The translations under genes were made by a program, and so were the position numbers. 64,000 nucleotides of DNA from Meghimatium bilineatum (Eukaryota; Mollusca; Gastropoda; Stylommatophora; Philomycidae): contig CM067319.1 in assembly GCA_034231615.1 (NCBI GenBank), positions 11,410,391 through 11,474,390 of the forward strand, given 5' to 3'. Numbering within the stretch: the stretch's first letter is position 1; the number at the start of each line of letters is the position of its first letter. Below are positions 1 to 11,587 of this stretch, piece after piece. The notes beneath the pieces were generated by a model. That model had not been told where the DNA came from, did no database searches, and saw only the letters and a program-made list of their open reading frames with translations.

Positions 1-850
1 CCAATTCATCAGTACGGAATCACACGAAGTTAAGCTTATATGACGTAGAATTCCCGCCACACAAAGCTAGGAATACATCCCTCCCTAAAAGTCAAATTCC
101 TATACACATTACAATTGTAAGAAAGGAGAAAGTCAGCTGATTTTGTCAACTAATTTCTGGAACGACTTTGTCCAATTTTTATGCCATATTTTCCTATCAA
201 ATATAGATAAAGTGGCATGGTAAGTGATCGTCGTGGAAAGTAATATCTACATATTTTAACTGTTGTTTTTTGTGTTTTAGTTGTTATATTATTAGAATGT
301 TTGTTTATTCATTGAAAAACACAAAAACAATATGTATCAGGGGTGGCACGTGTCGGCATTTAAAATAAAAACATTGTATATCCGGATAGGCCTAGTCTTG
401 AACGAAGGACATTGCATGTGATATCTTCATGTTTTATTAGTTTATTCAGTACATATTATATTAGTTTGGATATGAAACAACATATATACAACAGGAATAT
501 GTATTTAGGAGGATTTTATCAGTGTTGCCATACATTGCTCAAATATTAGGATTGCCAAGAAATTATATTTTTTAATTTTTTTAATGGGGCTTTTATTCCC
601 ACCCCCACCCCCCCCCCCCACCCCAGTTTTCAACTTCATAACTGTTATATCACACATACAACAACAACAAAAACATGATTATATTTATTATTCACTCCTT
701 TATTTACATTTGTAAAAATGTTGATATCTTTACAAACAACAAATTTATCACGTTTAGGCCTACCAAACACTTACCATAAATAACACCAATTTTCCAATAA
801 GAATTCAGACGCAGGGGAAATATTTCGTAATTTTAATACAGAGCCCTAAA
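1..850. other. downstream TRPA intron, no gene seen
   Basis: AT-rich sequence with no coding signature on either strand. The only structure seen is a cytosine-rich run near 598-625. By position it lies in the TRPA intron between exon 15 and the unseen S1 exon. Confidence 0.6.
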
Positions 851-1000
851 GGTTAAAGACTGGACAGGATTAAGATTCTCCATACTTAAACACGAAACTG
901 GGAATATAGAGGCATGGTGGGATTTTGGTTTTCATGTTTTCAAAGTGGCAACCCTACGACCCTAAGAGGTTATGGGTTTAATAAAAAATGAAATGAATGA
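850..1000 (+). mobile_element. LINE family G 3' end, fragment
   Basis: The end reads CCCTACGACCCTAAGAGGTT and then ATGGGTTTAATAA. It matches the 3' tails at 1757-2037, 8680-8900 and 39880-39936. It is coding-dead and heavily mutated. Confidence 0.6.
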
Positions 1001-1327
1001 AAGAGGAAACTAGAAATACCCGGTATATAGAAAGAAAACATGAAGAGATCACAGTCTATAATAATGTACAATCAGGTCTAGGGACCAGTGAATGTTGGAA
1101 GAGATTCACTAAACAGGACTTAGATATGGAGAAGGCACCTAATATGATTTGAATTAAGCTTTCAACTAACCATAATGAAAAGTGGGTGATTTATCTTCAA
1201 TATCTTTGAATCTCTTGTATATGGTTCAATATTTGGAGGTCTTTCAGCAGGTTTACTTCCATATGAACCTCCTGTGGACATAAAATAAAGATACTGTTAA
1301 ATCTATCACTAAATCTCTCGTATTATA

Positions 1328-1400
1328 TTTTTAGTGCTATCTTCTTCTGCGCTTACTCTCAAACATCCGCAGATTATTAAATGTAGCCCACTTACATCTA
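1328..1400 (-). repeat. GAAGAAG-tailed SINE, truncated
   Basis: On the minus strand it reads TTTGAGAGTAAGCGCAGAAG with an AAGAAG tail. Only the last 70 bp are recognisable. Confidence 0.55.
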
Positions 1401-1489
1401 GTTTTATCTAGTGTCTTTTGTTTGATACCTATGGGGAGATATTCTCTAAATGTGTAGTAGTTGAAATAACAGTACCAGAAGTAGCCTTG

Positions 1490-2465
1490 TATTATCTGAA
1501 GACAATATTTAATGCCTCTTCATCAAAAGTCTAAAACATTAAGATCTTTACAGATTCAATGTTCACCCTTCAAGCTCTAGAATGCAGTGGGCATTGAAAG
1601 CCTGAACTAGTTCAAATATATCACTACACCAACCAGCTGCTTACATCCTATGAAGTAAATATTATTATGCAATGGACTCCTGGACATTCAAACACAACTG
1701 GAAGACAGACTAACAAAGAAGGGATCATGGCAAGAATGGCCATACACACCAACGACAATCAATCAATCAATAAAACCCATAACCCTTCAGGGTCGTAGGG
1801 GTACCACATTGGAAGCTTCAGCACACAGAGTCCTCCAGCGAATTCTATCCTCAGCGATGCGGATGAGTGTGGAAATATCTAGCCCTGTCCATTCCTTGAT
1901 GTTGTCTGTCCATGTCTTTATTTGTCCTCCTCTGCTTCTTCCACCCTCGATAGCTCCCTGCAGTATTGTTTTTGACAAGGAATCGTGCCTGCATACATGT
2001 CCGAACCATGCTAGTTTTCGTCGTTTCACTATTGAAAGCAATGTACACAATTAAAAAGATGCTGAAATCATTGAACAAAGAGACTTGGCGGAACAGATGG
2101 GCCCTGGGAAACACTAGAAGAGAAATTTAAAATATATGACCATCACAAAGACAACATCAACTTTCTTAGAAGGAAAGACCACATTAAGCTCTTCCAACTT
2201 TGCACCCAACATGTACAGTTTAACAATTAACAGTCACCTGAAGAGAATGAAACCACAACACACTTCATAGTGCCAGCTGTGCACTCATCCTTATGAAACT
2301 GTTGACCAGACTTTTTGAAATGCCTAGAGTTGGATGATATTATGCAATGCTTCCCCCTCCGAGGTCAGATAAACAGAACACTTATATGGAACAAAACAAC
2401 AGCTCACAAACACATGCATGTATCACACAATGGAATTGGGTCAAAGGACTTGAGCCCGTACATAC
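1490..2465 (+). mobile_element. LINE family B RNase H to 3' end, interrupted
   Basis: It has decayed RNase H and C-terminal coding sequence (LQALEC, KPELVQIYHYTNQLLTSYE, MQWTPGHSN). The 3' part matches the reverse complement of 43670-44130. Continuity is broken by a family G insertion at 1757-2037: the peptide before it (AIYTN-like) resumes after it at MLKSLNKETWRNRWALGNT. Several stops are present. Confidence 0.75.
1757..2037 (-). mobile_element. LINE family G C-terminus, nested in family B
   Basis: The minus frame reads RRKLAWFGHVCRHDSLSKTI, then LQGAIEGGRSRGG and TWTDNIKEWTGLD. This is the usual C-terminal tail of a large metazoan non-LTR family (WFGH-RHD, GxRxRGR, W-D-I-W). The 3' end is GTCGTAGGGG read on plus, with an AATC-type repeat tail (AATCAATCAATCAATAA). 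It is inserted in the older plus-strand LINE B copy. Confidence 0.8.
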
Positions 2466-4385
2466 AACACCCTTCTCAGCAGAATAACACCTAGAACCCC
2501 CAATCTTAGCTATATAGTAGCATATAAAAGAACCTTCTCCTTCTTGATCACAACTTAACACCACTGTAAAAGGGCAAGTCCAAAAGAGTGAGCTGCATAC
2601 ATCAGAGGTCACATAATATGTCCCAACGAACTGTGAAAAACACCAATTGTATTCATCCACTACAGCAGACACTATATATGCGAAAGTTAACAACTACCGG
2701 TACTATCTCATCAATATTGTTGATCAACTTCAACGATCAACGAATATGTTATGATAATTCAATAATATGGCACATGTAGTGACAGTATTACTAAAAATAA
2801 CTAATTCAATTCAGGATACTGTGTTATTCTAAAATGGCTGTGCCCACAAAATACAGTTTTTTCACATGATTTTTTTTGGTGTATCATTATATTATGAATT
2901 TTTTTTTAAGGGGATTTTGTGCCATACATTGAAAATAATGTATAATGACGACCAGCATTATAATAAATATATGAATCCTCTTGGAATAACTCTGATACTT
3001 AAAAATACATTGATTATAGCAGGTTGAACATTTCAAATATCTAGGTCGTGATTTAAATTTTAATAGTTTTTCAAGACAGCATTGTCATTTATCAAAATAT
3101 TTGCAAACACCCTTGGAGACTCTTCTTCAGCATCCATTTTCAAACTCCCGATGTAGGCCTATCTATCCCTATCTATCTTGTAATACAACAATGGCCATAC
3201 TACATTTCCAGCAGTAAGTAGTTCAAAGAATGGAAATGCATTGTGTTGCCGTTTTCTTTGTACTTAGGCCCAACACATCCAGCTTCAGGGAGTAATAGAA
3301 GATAAGTATGCTTTTTATTGCTATATTCCAGTGTTAAAACTTTGCTGACCTAATTTTTAGTATATTTTCATGGCAACCAAATCTGACGACAGTCATTTGC
3401 GCTATGATACTTCAGTAATGTGGCAACCATAGCGATAGTATTACTAAAAATAGCACGTCTGGGATAGTACATCATTCTAAAATGGCTGCGCCCATGAACT
3501 AGTCATTCAACTTTGGATACAAGTTCATGATATCATGACTAGAGTTTGAGTTGTACACATTTTTCACGATGGTGCTGTCAATGTCTAAAGAATTGTGAAC
3601 ATGGTTGGTAATGGGGAAATAGATACACTCTGTATTGTTGGTAAGGAAAGTGTTAAACTCTATATAATGATCCCATCTTTCTGGACTACATTCTTTTTAA
3701 TCTGCACCAACTATGCCAAATATTAATTACATAACTCCCCCTGCATGACGGATTCTTTTATGACAATTGCATAATTATATATAAAATTACTGACTCACAA
3801 GTTCATGTCCGATCTCCTAGTCTTATTAAATTTATGTTATTTCATAATCAAACAAACGTGCTCATAATATCTTCTATTAAAATTAAATAAAGCACTTCAA
3901 CTTATGTTGATTCGATTTAAAAAATTTGTATCAAGAGACAACGTGATGTATTTTCATTGCACAATGTTTAATACAATCTAGGCTATTCTTTTTGATGTTG
4001 TTTCATAATAAAACTAAAGTGTACATAATATCTTCTTTGAAAATAAACATAATTCCCAACAGTTCCTCATAACTAAAAACACAATCCATAAGAATTTCAC
4101 TAAAAATGGCTACCAAACAATTAGATTGCATTGATTGTAACACTTTGATTACAAATCTAAAATTGTCTCTGATTTTCCATTACTTTGCACACAACCTGTT
4201 GAGAAAAGGAAACTAGATTTGCTAGCAGTGTTGCCACTTTTTTTAAAACCAAATTTAAACTTCTTAACGTAGTCACAAAATTGCTTAGCGAGTGTCGCAA
4301 TTCTGCGACCATGACATTGAGCTGATTAAACTCAGCAGTGTGTATTTATTTATGCTGTGGTGCATGTTAATATTCAACCACTGAC
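2466..4385. other. non-coding TRPA intron with short direct repeats
   Basis: No exon is recognised. Two diverged repeat pairs are visible. About 70 bp at 2778-2853 recurs at 3432-3502 (TATTACTAAAAATA, TTCTAAAATGGCTG, GCCCA). About 50 bp at 3837-3885 recurs at 3998-4050 (TTTCATAATAAAAC, ACATAATATCTTCT). These look like remnants of one old element. Confidence 0.5.
3118..3287 (-). repeat. GAAGAAG-tailed SINE, type B
   Basis: On plus it reads ACTCTTCTTCAGCATCCATT, ACATTTCCAGCAG and CCCAACACATCCAGCTTC, the diverged type B core. Nearly full length. Confidence 0.55.
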
Positions 4386-4568
4386 CTGAAAAAGTTACAG
4401 AGCCACTTTTATTATCACAATTGTAATGCCTAAGGAGTCCTTCTTGGATCCAACCAGCATAAACATCATCCAAGAACTCATAGTCAAAGGTGATCTCATA
4501 GTCTTTTCTCTCTGGGTTATGCTCATGTCTAAAACTCATGCATCTGTCAAAGACTCTCTGTGCAACCT
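4386..4568 (-). CDS. TRPA exon 15: pre-S1 linker, last exon in window
   Basis: It encodes residues 680-740. Acceptor TTAAACAG gives the split codon G|AG (Glu) and restores MPEVAQRVFDRCMSF. The donor is GTCAGC, phase 1. ERKDYEITFDYEFLDDVYAG is the strongly conserved TRPA segment just before the membrane domain. Cys689 (DRCMS) appears to match human Cys641. An alternative acceptor 11 bp further in would break phase. The next exon, with S1, must be left of the window. Confidence 0.9.
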
Positions 4569-4897
4569 CTGTTTAAGACAACGGAGGAGTTCATTTTAAC
4601 ACAACATAATGTTATGGTCTCACTTAGGAAGTATAAACAACAACCAAAAGAAAGTACATTTATGTATGGAGTCTGTCAACAGGCAAAAACTACCTTTAGA
4701 TATTTTAGCTATCCGTATGCTGAAGGTCTCACTTTAGGCTTATCGCACAGACCAATCACTATGAAATAATAAACAGTGGATGACATGCTGATTTGTCCTT
4801 ATTTCCCCCCTTTTTTTTAACCCTTTGATTTTGACTTCATTGTTTGTTGTGTTGAGCAATCATGCTTCATAGAGCAATCAATATTAAGTGAGATTGC

Positions 4898-5110
4898 GGT
4901 AAAACTGTATAACAATGGTACTTACATAAAACACAAGGTTGTTCAGATTTACAATTCATGCACAGATTCAGACTATTGAGTATGGTATGAACAAATATAG
5001 ATAACTGTATACAAGACACTTTCAACCATCAGGTCATTTATCAAGAAAATACAAGACAAACAGTGAATAAACAGTAAAAATAAAGGCACTATCACAAATG
5101 CATTAGGTGG
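4898..5110 (-). repeat. hairpin-motif repeat, copy 1
   Basis: It shares GGTAAAACTGTATAACAAT and TTTATCAAGAAAATACAA with 16750-17000. On the minus strand it contains a degenerate TTGATAAATGACCTGATGGT followed by TGAAAG, the same hairpin-plus-GAAA motif as 5437 and 6252. Confidence 0.6.
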
Positions 5111-5254
5111 CAAACATGTAACAGCAGAGGAAAAATCCAAGGTAACAATGTTATGTTTCCACAAGTATTGTTGTAGAGACATGCATGAAAAATATGAGGA
5201 AAGAGAACACAATAAAATAACTCTTCCTTGAAAACAATGACATGACAAAACAAC

Positions 5255-5500
5255 ATAAATTTAATTTGTAAATTTTACTTCTCACAGATATTTCCACTGT
5301 TACAGTGTCTACTTTATTATATAATATTTAAGTTGTATTCCACTTTACTTCAATCTTATTCTCCTGTGGTAACATAGATTCCTACATACTTTCCTTCAAT
5401 GTAATTTTGTTCTATTCTAATTACAGTTTTTGGTTTGTCTTTATCTTGACAAAGACCTTGTGATCGAAATGTTGAATCTGTGTATTTGTCTTATTTGTAC
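5255..5500 (+). repeat. 245-bp dispersed repeat, hairpin motif, copy 2
   Basis: Nearly the same sequence recurs at 6071-6315. It contains CTTGACAAAGACCTTGTGAT directly followed by CGAAATGTTG near 5448-5477. No coding potential. Confidence 0.75.
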
Positions 5501-6070
5501 CCAACAAAGGTCCCACCATACCAATCTAAATAAATGAATGATCTGCATTAAGATCAAATGGCTTAAGGGTACCAACTGCAATATAATTTCAAGGGCTTAT
5601 TTATCTCTATCATCAGTGGATCAAGATTTTACTGCTATAATGTGACCTGAATGTCAAGAGCACCATAATGATCATCTCCATTGAAATTAATAGAAACAGG
5701 AGTAAACAATTTGTGGCTAATGGCATGAAGATGTTGGCAGAAATGGTCACTTAGTATTTTTTTTGCAAGTATCACCTATATATTTAATGGCCAAAAACTA
5801 AAGTGACCATATCTGCTGTTTTTGATATTTATTTATTTTATTATTGTTAATGTACTTATTTTTTTTTTACTTATGACATTTAGACCCTATTTGTGCTACT
5901 CTTTATGCTTCTTTGTTGAAAAGTTTATCAGCATCACCAGAATCAAACAAAGCTGTCTTATATACTGTTATGTGTAATTTTTCATGCCTGCACCTGATAA
6001 TCTGTGCATGCATCATAAAATTGAACAATCTTGTGATTTATAAAGTAGAGAGTGTTAACTAATTTTAATT

Positions 6071-6315
6071 TGTGATTTTAATTTATAAATTTTACTTCTC
6101 ACACATATTTCCACTGTTACAGTGTCTACTTTATTATATAATATTTATGTTGTATTCTACTCTACTTCCATCTGATTCTCCTGTGGTAGCATAGATGCCT
6201 ACATATTTTCCTTCAATAGTTTTGTTCTATTCTAATTACAGTTTGTGGTTTGTCTTTATCTTGACAAAGACCTTGTGGTCGAAATGTTGAATCTGTGTAT
6301 TTGTCTTATTTGTAA
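6071..6315 (+). repeat. 245-bp dispersed repeat, hairpin motif, copy 3
   Basis: Direct repeat of 5255-5500 with few differences. Here the hairpin GACC-TTGT-GGTC is perfect and is followed by GAAATG. The block between the pair (5501-6070) shows no gene. Confidence 0.75.
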
Positions 6316-6879
6316 AACTCAATTTTAACCTGTACAATAAACAGAGAAAGCTCAATATTGAGTATATGTAATACAAAGAAAAGTAACCTACATCAAGGAG
6401 AGCTGATCATATTGTGAGATTATTACTGCCCTATGTGCCACCTTTGATTCAAAAGTAATGAACACTGACTGTATAAGTGAACATGTAAATAATATAGCTC
6501 ACAAAAGTGTAGATTGACTGCATTGTACTTGGATTTTCCTATATGTACTATACTCTTCTAAATAGACCGGCACACTGTCTGCTGAGGGTATTACTCATAG
6601 CATGTAACTCCATGTCTGAAGCAATAATCCTCAGGTATCTTTGAAATGGCAACGACCTTGGCTAGTCTGCTAAACTACATGAAGCTACTCAGCAAGGGGA
6701 TGTGCTCCCCTACTGTACACACAACTGCCGGTGGAGAAGGAGGAAGATGGTATTATCGACAACAGCTTTGAAGGCAGGAGTTGGAAAGGCCCTGTATTGA
6801 GCTAAGGGCGCATCAAGGACGGTAACTGATTAGCGACTAGAGCTGGCTCAGACAGCAATGGCTAACTACTGAGTGTATA

Positions 6880-7020
6880 CAATTTCAAAAACTCATGGAC
6901 ACATGACATTGAAGATCTTCTGAACATGACACTGGAAGAAGCTGGGCAGCTTGCACAGAAAACTGAGAGACTTACAGAGTGACAGTGAGGACAACGTTCT
7001 GTAAAGGACATGTCACATAG
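6880..7020 (+). mobile_element. LINE family C C-terminal fragment
   Basis: The plus frame reads WTHDIEDLLNMTLEEAGQLA followed by QKTERL, matching the tail of family C at 49215-49745. Frame is lost soon after. Confidence 0.7.
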
Positions 7021-7044
7021 AGAGAGATCTATGAAAAATAAACT

Positions 7045-7122
7045 GGATATCATGGGTTGAAATCAAACCTGTGACCTCTTGAGCACAAGGTACATAGCTT
7101 GATCACTATGCCACAGAGATCC
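7045..7122 (-). repeat. tRNA-like SINE T2 head
   Basis: On the minus strand it reads GGGGATCTCTGTGGCATAGT (A-box region), then CACAGGTTTGATTTCAACCC (B-box region). It is the same head as 28629. It ends close to TRPA exon 14. Confidence 0.6.
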
Positions 7123-7166
7123 CCAGTTCTAAACATATACAACATAAATATGTCAAGGCTACAAAC

Positions 7167-7288
7167 CTGGCATCTTCTTAATGAGCTTGCGCATGGGAGT
7201 TACAATGTAGCCAGTAACTGGGTCAAATGTGATATTTCTTAAGGCATCTTTCCACTCATTTGAATCCACAATCACCATAGCAACAGCT
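7167..7288 (-). CDS. TRPA exon 14: end of ankyrin domain, pre-S1 linker
   Basis: It encodes residues 639-679. The acceptor is CTTTCAG and the donor GTTTGT, phase 2 to 1. IAVAMVIVDSNEWKDALRN and TGYIVTPMRKLIKKMP are the diagnostic TRPA linker. In the family this region couples the ankyrin domain to the pore and holds the reactive cysteines of TRPA1. The position I align with human Cys621 is Thr here. The alignment is by eye. Confidence 0.92.
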
Positions 7289-8679
7289 CTGAAAGATTAC
7301 ATCAGTAAAGTGAAATAGTAGACTGCAGTATTTATTCGTGATTATGGCTCACAAATGTGCATGTCAACAACTTTAAGTGATATACTAGACACAATTAGCA
7401 CATATTTTCTAAACCCCAGTGTTCATAAAACTATACTAGAATAAATGACATGTTTAAAACACTGCTCATCCACTGAGCCGCTAAAATCTACATTTTGGAG
7501 ACCCGATATTCCGAAAAGCTGCTCAAATCAAATTTACTATCATGAATTATATACATCACTGTGTCCATAAAATCAAACGACCCATTCATATTTGTAGTAC
7601 TTCCAATCAAGAATAGGACTATCTTGAGAAGCATACGAAAGTCGGAGACATTAATTTTGATTTTGAAAGATATTTTCATATAGTCAGATGTGTTTGCACT
7701 TTTAGTTTGTGTAATTTATTGTTACTTGAATTTGAAGTAATTAAATCTAGACCTCCTCTGTGTTTTAAAGCCAGTTAGGCTTTGGAAATGTTCCAAAATA
7801 CATTAGGTAATAATTCTAACATTAGCTTAGATGAAGCTTGTAGGCCTAAATATGGAATATTACGATATTACTATTGGAAGTTGTTTTTTTCCAATGCTAT
7901 ATATATGGCTATCATCTGTATCTACATTCAAAAACATTATTTTTTGAGTATCACATATGGATGTGAATATTCAGACCTTTATATAAGGCATAGTAGTTTG
8001 TATTAAATATATCTTGTGATACGTAAATAAGTCTTGGGCACTAAAATGTAGGCCTAGAGAATAGAACTATTAGACTGTCATAATAGAACATATTGTGAAA
8101 AATTCACATTTTGTTTGAATTTGCTGATATCAAGACAATGTGACATTTATAAGTAATTCTGTACATATACTTATATGCATTACAAAATGGTTCAATATGC
8201 ATGCAGATGTGTTTTATTTCAAAATAAATGTATTATGATTCAACTTTCTGGGATACAAGCTTGGGTATGTACACATTTCTATTGTTTTTCCCCACATTTT
8301 CTTTTTTTCTAAATTATATTTTCCATAACCAACACAATATTGTATATAAGCAAACTAACTAAACTGAGTCTCAGGCCCTATTACCTATTCATTTGTAAAC
8401 ATTCTGATGTCAGAATTGTTCATGTGGACAGAATATTAAGGGAGAAATTGTAAAAATACAAATACTACCATAAATTACTAAAATATTCAAAAATGTGCCC
8501 CAGCATAACAGGAAAACCTTGCTAGGCTCACAGAAACAAAGAATTAATAAATACCAACATATAAATACCCTGAGAGATTTACTGAAACGGAGATCTCAGA
8601 ACCTATAGTCATGTCCGGTATGCAAAGACGATAATCAACATACATAAACCTAAGTATCAAGACTATTATCCTGATTAAT

Positions 8680-8900
8680 CATCATCAAACCCATAAAACT
8701 TCAGTGTTGTACGAGTGTCACTCTGTAAACATCAACAAAATGTTGCCATGTCTCTGTTATCAGTTCTTTGTTTGAGTGTGGAGAATCTTAATCCTATCCA
8801 GTATTTTGTCAGTCTACACTTTCTTCTGACCTGCATCTTCTACCATCATCTGTTCCCTGCACGATATTTTTGGACATAAAATTGTGCGGATGCATTGCAT
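8680..8900 (-). mobile_element. LINE family G 3' fragment
   Basis: Reverse complement of the family G tail, highly decayed. The start AAACCCATAAAACTTCAGTG resembles AAACCCATAACCCTTCAGGG at 1770. Confidence 0.55.
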
Positions 8901-9049
8901 CCTGATAAATATTCTATATTAAGTCACCAGTCACTGGGCAATAGCTCTTGATGGTTTCAATACTACAGTATGAAACTGTGCTGCTCTTCAGGAATGTGTA
9001 TATACATTTTCTCAATGTTAGGGGTTTTGGCAGAAAATTAAGTCTTATA

Positions 9050-9480
9050 AAAGAGGAAAAATGCTACAGCCAAACAACAGAGAGTAGTTAGAAAGTCACG
9101 GATAGACCAAAATCCACCTACAGTGGACATTCCATGTCAGAACTGTCCAAGGACATTTACAGCTCGAATAGGGCTCATTAATCATCTATGAACTATTATG
9201 CATGGTCATAATTCTAACTGAATTTTCCAAAGTGGATGTAAAAAAATGGTCATCACTTGGGATGGACGAACGAACAGAACATGTCTTATTATCTTGTAGA
9301 ACAGGGTAGGCTATCAGATGGTGTTTCACTATCTTGCCAGTGTGCTGGCAATATCTGCAGTTTGGGTCATTTTTTATATCAATTTTGTTTTGATGGAGAC
9401 TGTGAGTGGGGAATGACCTTTTTCTGTTTGGTGTTTGCATTCAAGAAGGTTGATGGTGCCTCCTATAGATGGTGTAGATA
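9050..9480. mobile_element. LINE remnant with zinc-finger-like segment
   Basis: On plus, 9090-9190 reads VDIPCQNCPRTFTARIGLIN followed by HL and a stop. This is a C-x2-C-x-R-x-F-x-A-R-I-G-L-x-H finger that is frequent at the 3' end of some non-LTR elements. The rest of the block shows no reliable frame. Confidence 0.45.
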
Positions 9481-9489
9481 AAAGTTGAT

Positions 9490-9760
9490 GGTACCTTCTT
9501 GATTTTGTTATTGTTCAAGCATTAACCACATATCTTTACAATTGTTTTTGATCATTTATTTCCCACCAAAGACAGATGTGTTGGACCACTGGCACCAAAA
9601 AAATGGCAGCAAGACAAAGCTTTTTTGTCATATGTACTGGTTGCTCAACTTGTGGCATTGAGGCCTCTATTTTTGCCACCTTTTCTGCCTCTCTGTTGAA
9701 AGGTAAAACAGCATGTCCAGGTATCCAACCAATACTATTACCCATCCCATAACTCATCTA
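9490..9760 (-). mobile_element. LINE RNase H fragment
   Basis: The minus frame reads GWIPGHAVLPFNREAEKVAK followed by IEASMPQVEQPV, the end of an RNase H domain (WIPGH-G-NE-AD-LAK-A) with the NERAD motif changed to NREAE. SINE type B pieces on both sides (CAGATGTGTTGGACCA at 9565; TTCTCTGGACTAG at 9756) suggest it landed in a SINE. Confidence 0.6.
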
Positions 9761-9882
9761 TGTTCTCTGGACTAGATCTCACTGGAAATTTAGTAGGACC
9801 ATTGTGTCGCTTTATGAGAGGTATAGCTGAATATGAAAATGAACACTTAAAAAAAACAAGACAAAGTTAGAGAAAGACTTAC

Positions 9883-10019
9883 ATTTGATTAGCATCAATA
9901 GCTCTCTCTAAGCAATTCCTGCCATTGTCATCTAGTACAGTGACATCAGCACCACGTTTCAGCAGCAACTCAACCACATGAGTATGACCAGTAGATGAAG
10001 CTAAGTGAAGGGGCGTCGT
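9883..10019 (-). CDS. TRPA exon 13: ankyrin repeats 15 and 16
   Basis: It encodes residues 594-638. The acceptor is CTTGTAG and the donor GTAAGT, phase 0 to 2. TTPLHLASSTGHTHVVELLL with KRGADVTVLD is repeat 15. DNGRNCLERAIDANQ starts the last, degenerate repeat, where TRPA proteins typically read N-CLDLAI. Confidence 0.93.
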
Positions 10020-10091
10020 CTACAAGATTATAATCATAAGAGCATCATTTAAAGGTTAAATGAATGAGAGACTCCAGTGTATACCATAAGG

Positions 10092-10145
10092 TGATGATGA
10101 TAATGATGATGATAATGATGATGATGATAATAATGCTGATGATGT
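10092..10145 (+). repeat. GAT/AAT microsatellite
   Basis: Imperfect GATGATAAT repeats lie in intron 12, about 75 bp upstream of exon 13 in gene orientation. Confidence 0.85.
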
Positions 10146-10562
10146 AATCACTATAGTTGTGAGTAGGTTGCTCCTAACAGTCCTTAGTCTTTTTGACAAA
10201 AGCACAGGTCCTCCTCAATTGTCACAAAGGCACGGTTGTGTTAAAGAGAGTTTATAGATGCATCTTTATTCTATGAAGGTAGGCATTCCAGTGTGACGGT
10301 ATCCTAGGTGAACCATGTCCTGCCAGGAGAACAACACATACTTCTGGGCCAACTAGTTCATAATTCTTCTGTCACACCTGTTGACCTATTTACAGTGATG
10401 GCATATCTAGCTTTACCTATCACCTAGGAGTTAGCCACTAAAGGAAAAGATGAAATGTCTAATAAATCTGATGGAAGAATGATGAAAAAGTTGGCCTTGA
10501 AGTGCATGCTGTGTTCCTGGCAGGATGTGGTAATCCTAGGATACTGGCGCATTGGAATGCCT

Positions 10563-10682
10563 CCTTTCAGATATTAAACATGCAGCCATAAACCTCTCTT
10601 ACATTTCAGATATTAAACATGCAGCCATAAACCTCTCTTACATTTCAGATATTAAACATGCAGCCATAAACCTCTCTTACAC
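10563..10682 (+). repeat. 39-bp tandem repeat, three copies
   Basis: The unit begins TTTCAGATATTAAACATGCA. Three copies are identical or almost so. Because 39 is a multiple of three it keeps an incidental frame open. The identity implies recent expansion. Confidence 0.9.
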
Positions 10683-10823
10683 AATCATATCTTTGAGACA
10701 GCCTTACATGAGTCTGGCTGTCGCCTCAGTTACACAACTGAGAAGAACCTGTGCTTTTGTCAGAAAGGTTATGGTCTGTCAAGAGCTACCTGTACACAGC
10801 TAAAGGAATTATTTCATCATTAT

Positions 10824-10829
<6 letters not shown>

Positions 10830-10862
<33 letters not shown>
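10830..10862 (+). repeat. TG/TA microsatellite
   Basis: A short GTGTGTGTGT run is followed by a TATATATATA run. Confidence 0.9.
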
Positions 10863-10865
<3 letters not shown>

Positions 10866-11344
10866 ATTAAATATAATTTAAAAAACCACCTACCTGTGGC
10901 CCTTAGATGGGTTTGTCCTTCCCCCACCCACCCTCAAATGTAATTTTTCCCCCCTTTTTTAACCTGTGTCTCCTGTCTTGATGATGCACTCTGACAGACT
11001 GTATTTTGTACATCACATGGTTTTTCTTTATAGGACACTTATAGCTACCTACCTCCTGCTTGATATACTTCATACCTTTGTTTTCTAGTTCTAATCCCCA
11101 GAAATACCAAGAAATGAAGCTCTTGTTTTCTATGTGCATTGGAGATGTTTCTCCAGATATTTCTTTCATACCTAGAAGACTTCAACACTGAACAGCAGTA
11201 TATAATGCTTTGAGAAAAATCCTCCCACTTAGAGAGGGTACTTTAATTAAAGCAAATGTCCTTTTATTCTCGTGACGTTGATTGGTATCGTATATTACTG
11301 TACCGTATTTATTTATCTCTAATATGTTTAATGTATAAAGTTAC

Positions 11345-11456
11345 CTTGATTTTATCAGTTGGATTGACTCTGGCACCATTGTCCAATAAAATCTCACAGG
11401 TGTTTATCCATCCTTTTGAAGCTGCCAAGTCCAATGGTGTCCAGTTTTTATAATTT
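11345..11456 (-). CDS. TRPA exon 12: ankyrin repeat 14
   Basis: It encodes residues 556-593. The acceptor is TATGCAG and the donor GTAACT, phase 2 to 0. RNYKNWTPLDLAASKGWINT is followed by CEILLDNGARVNPTDKIK. WTPLDLAASKGW is a well-preserved TRPA-like repeat. A long AAT microsatellite lies about 50 bp upstream of this acceptor. Confidence 0.93.
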
Positions 11457-11501
11457 CTGCATATTGCAAACAAAAAGAAAAAAAGGGAAAAGTAATTTCA
11501 T

Positions 11502-11504
<3 letters not shown>

Positions 11505-11587
<83 letters not shown>

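Noticed and set aside
2382-2693. Cysteine-rich minus frame of 103 codons, considered as the missing TRPA membrane exon
   Set aside because: Its right side overlaps the plus-strand LINE B tail; no TRP helix motif and phase does not fit.
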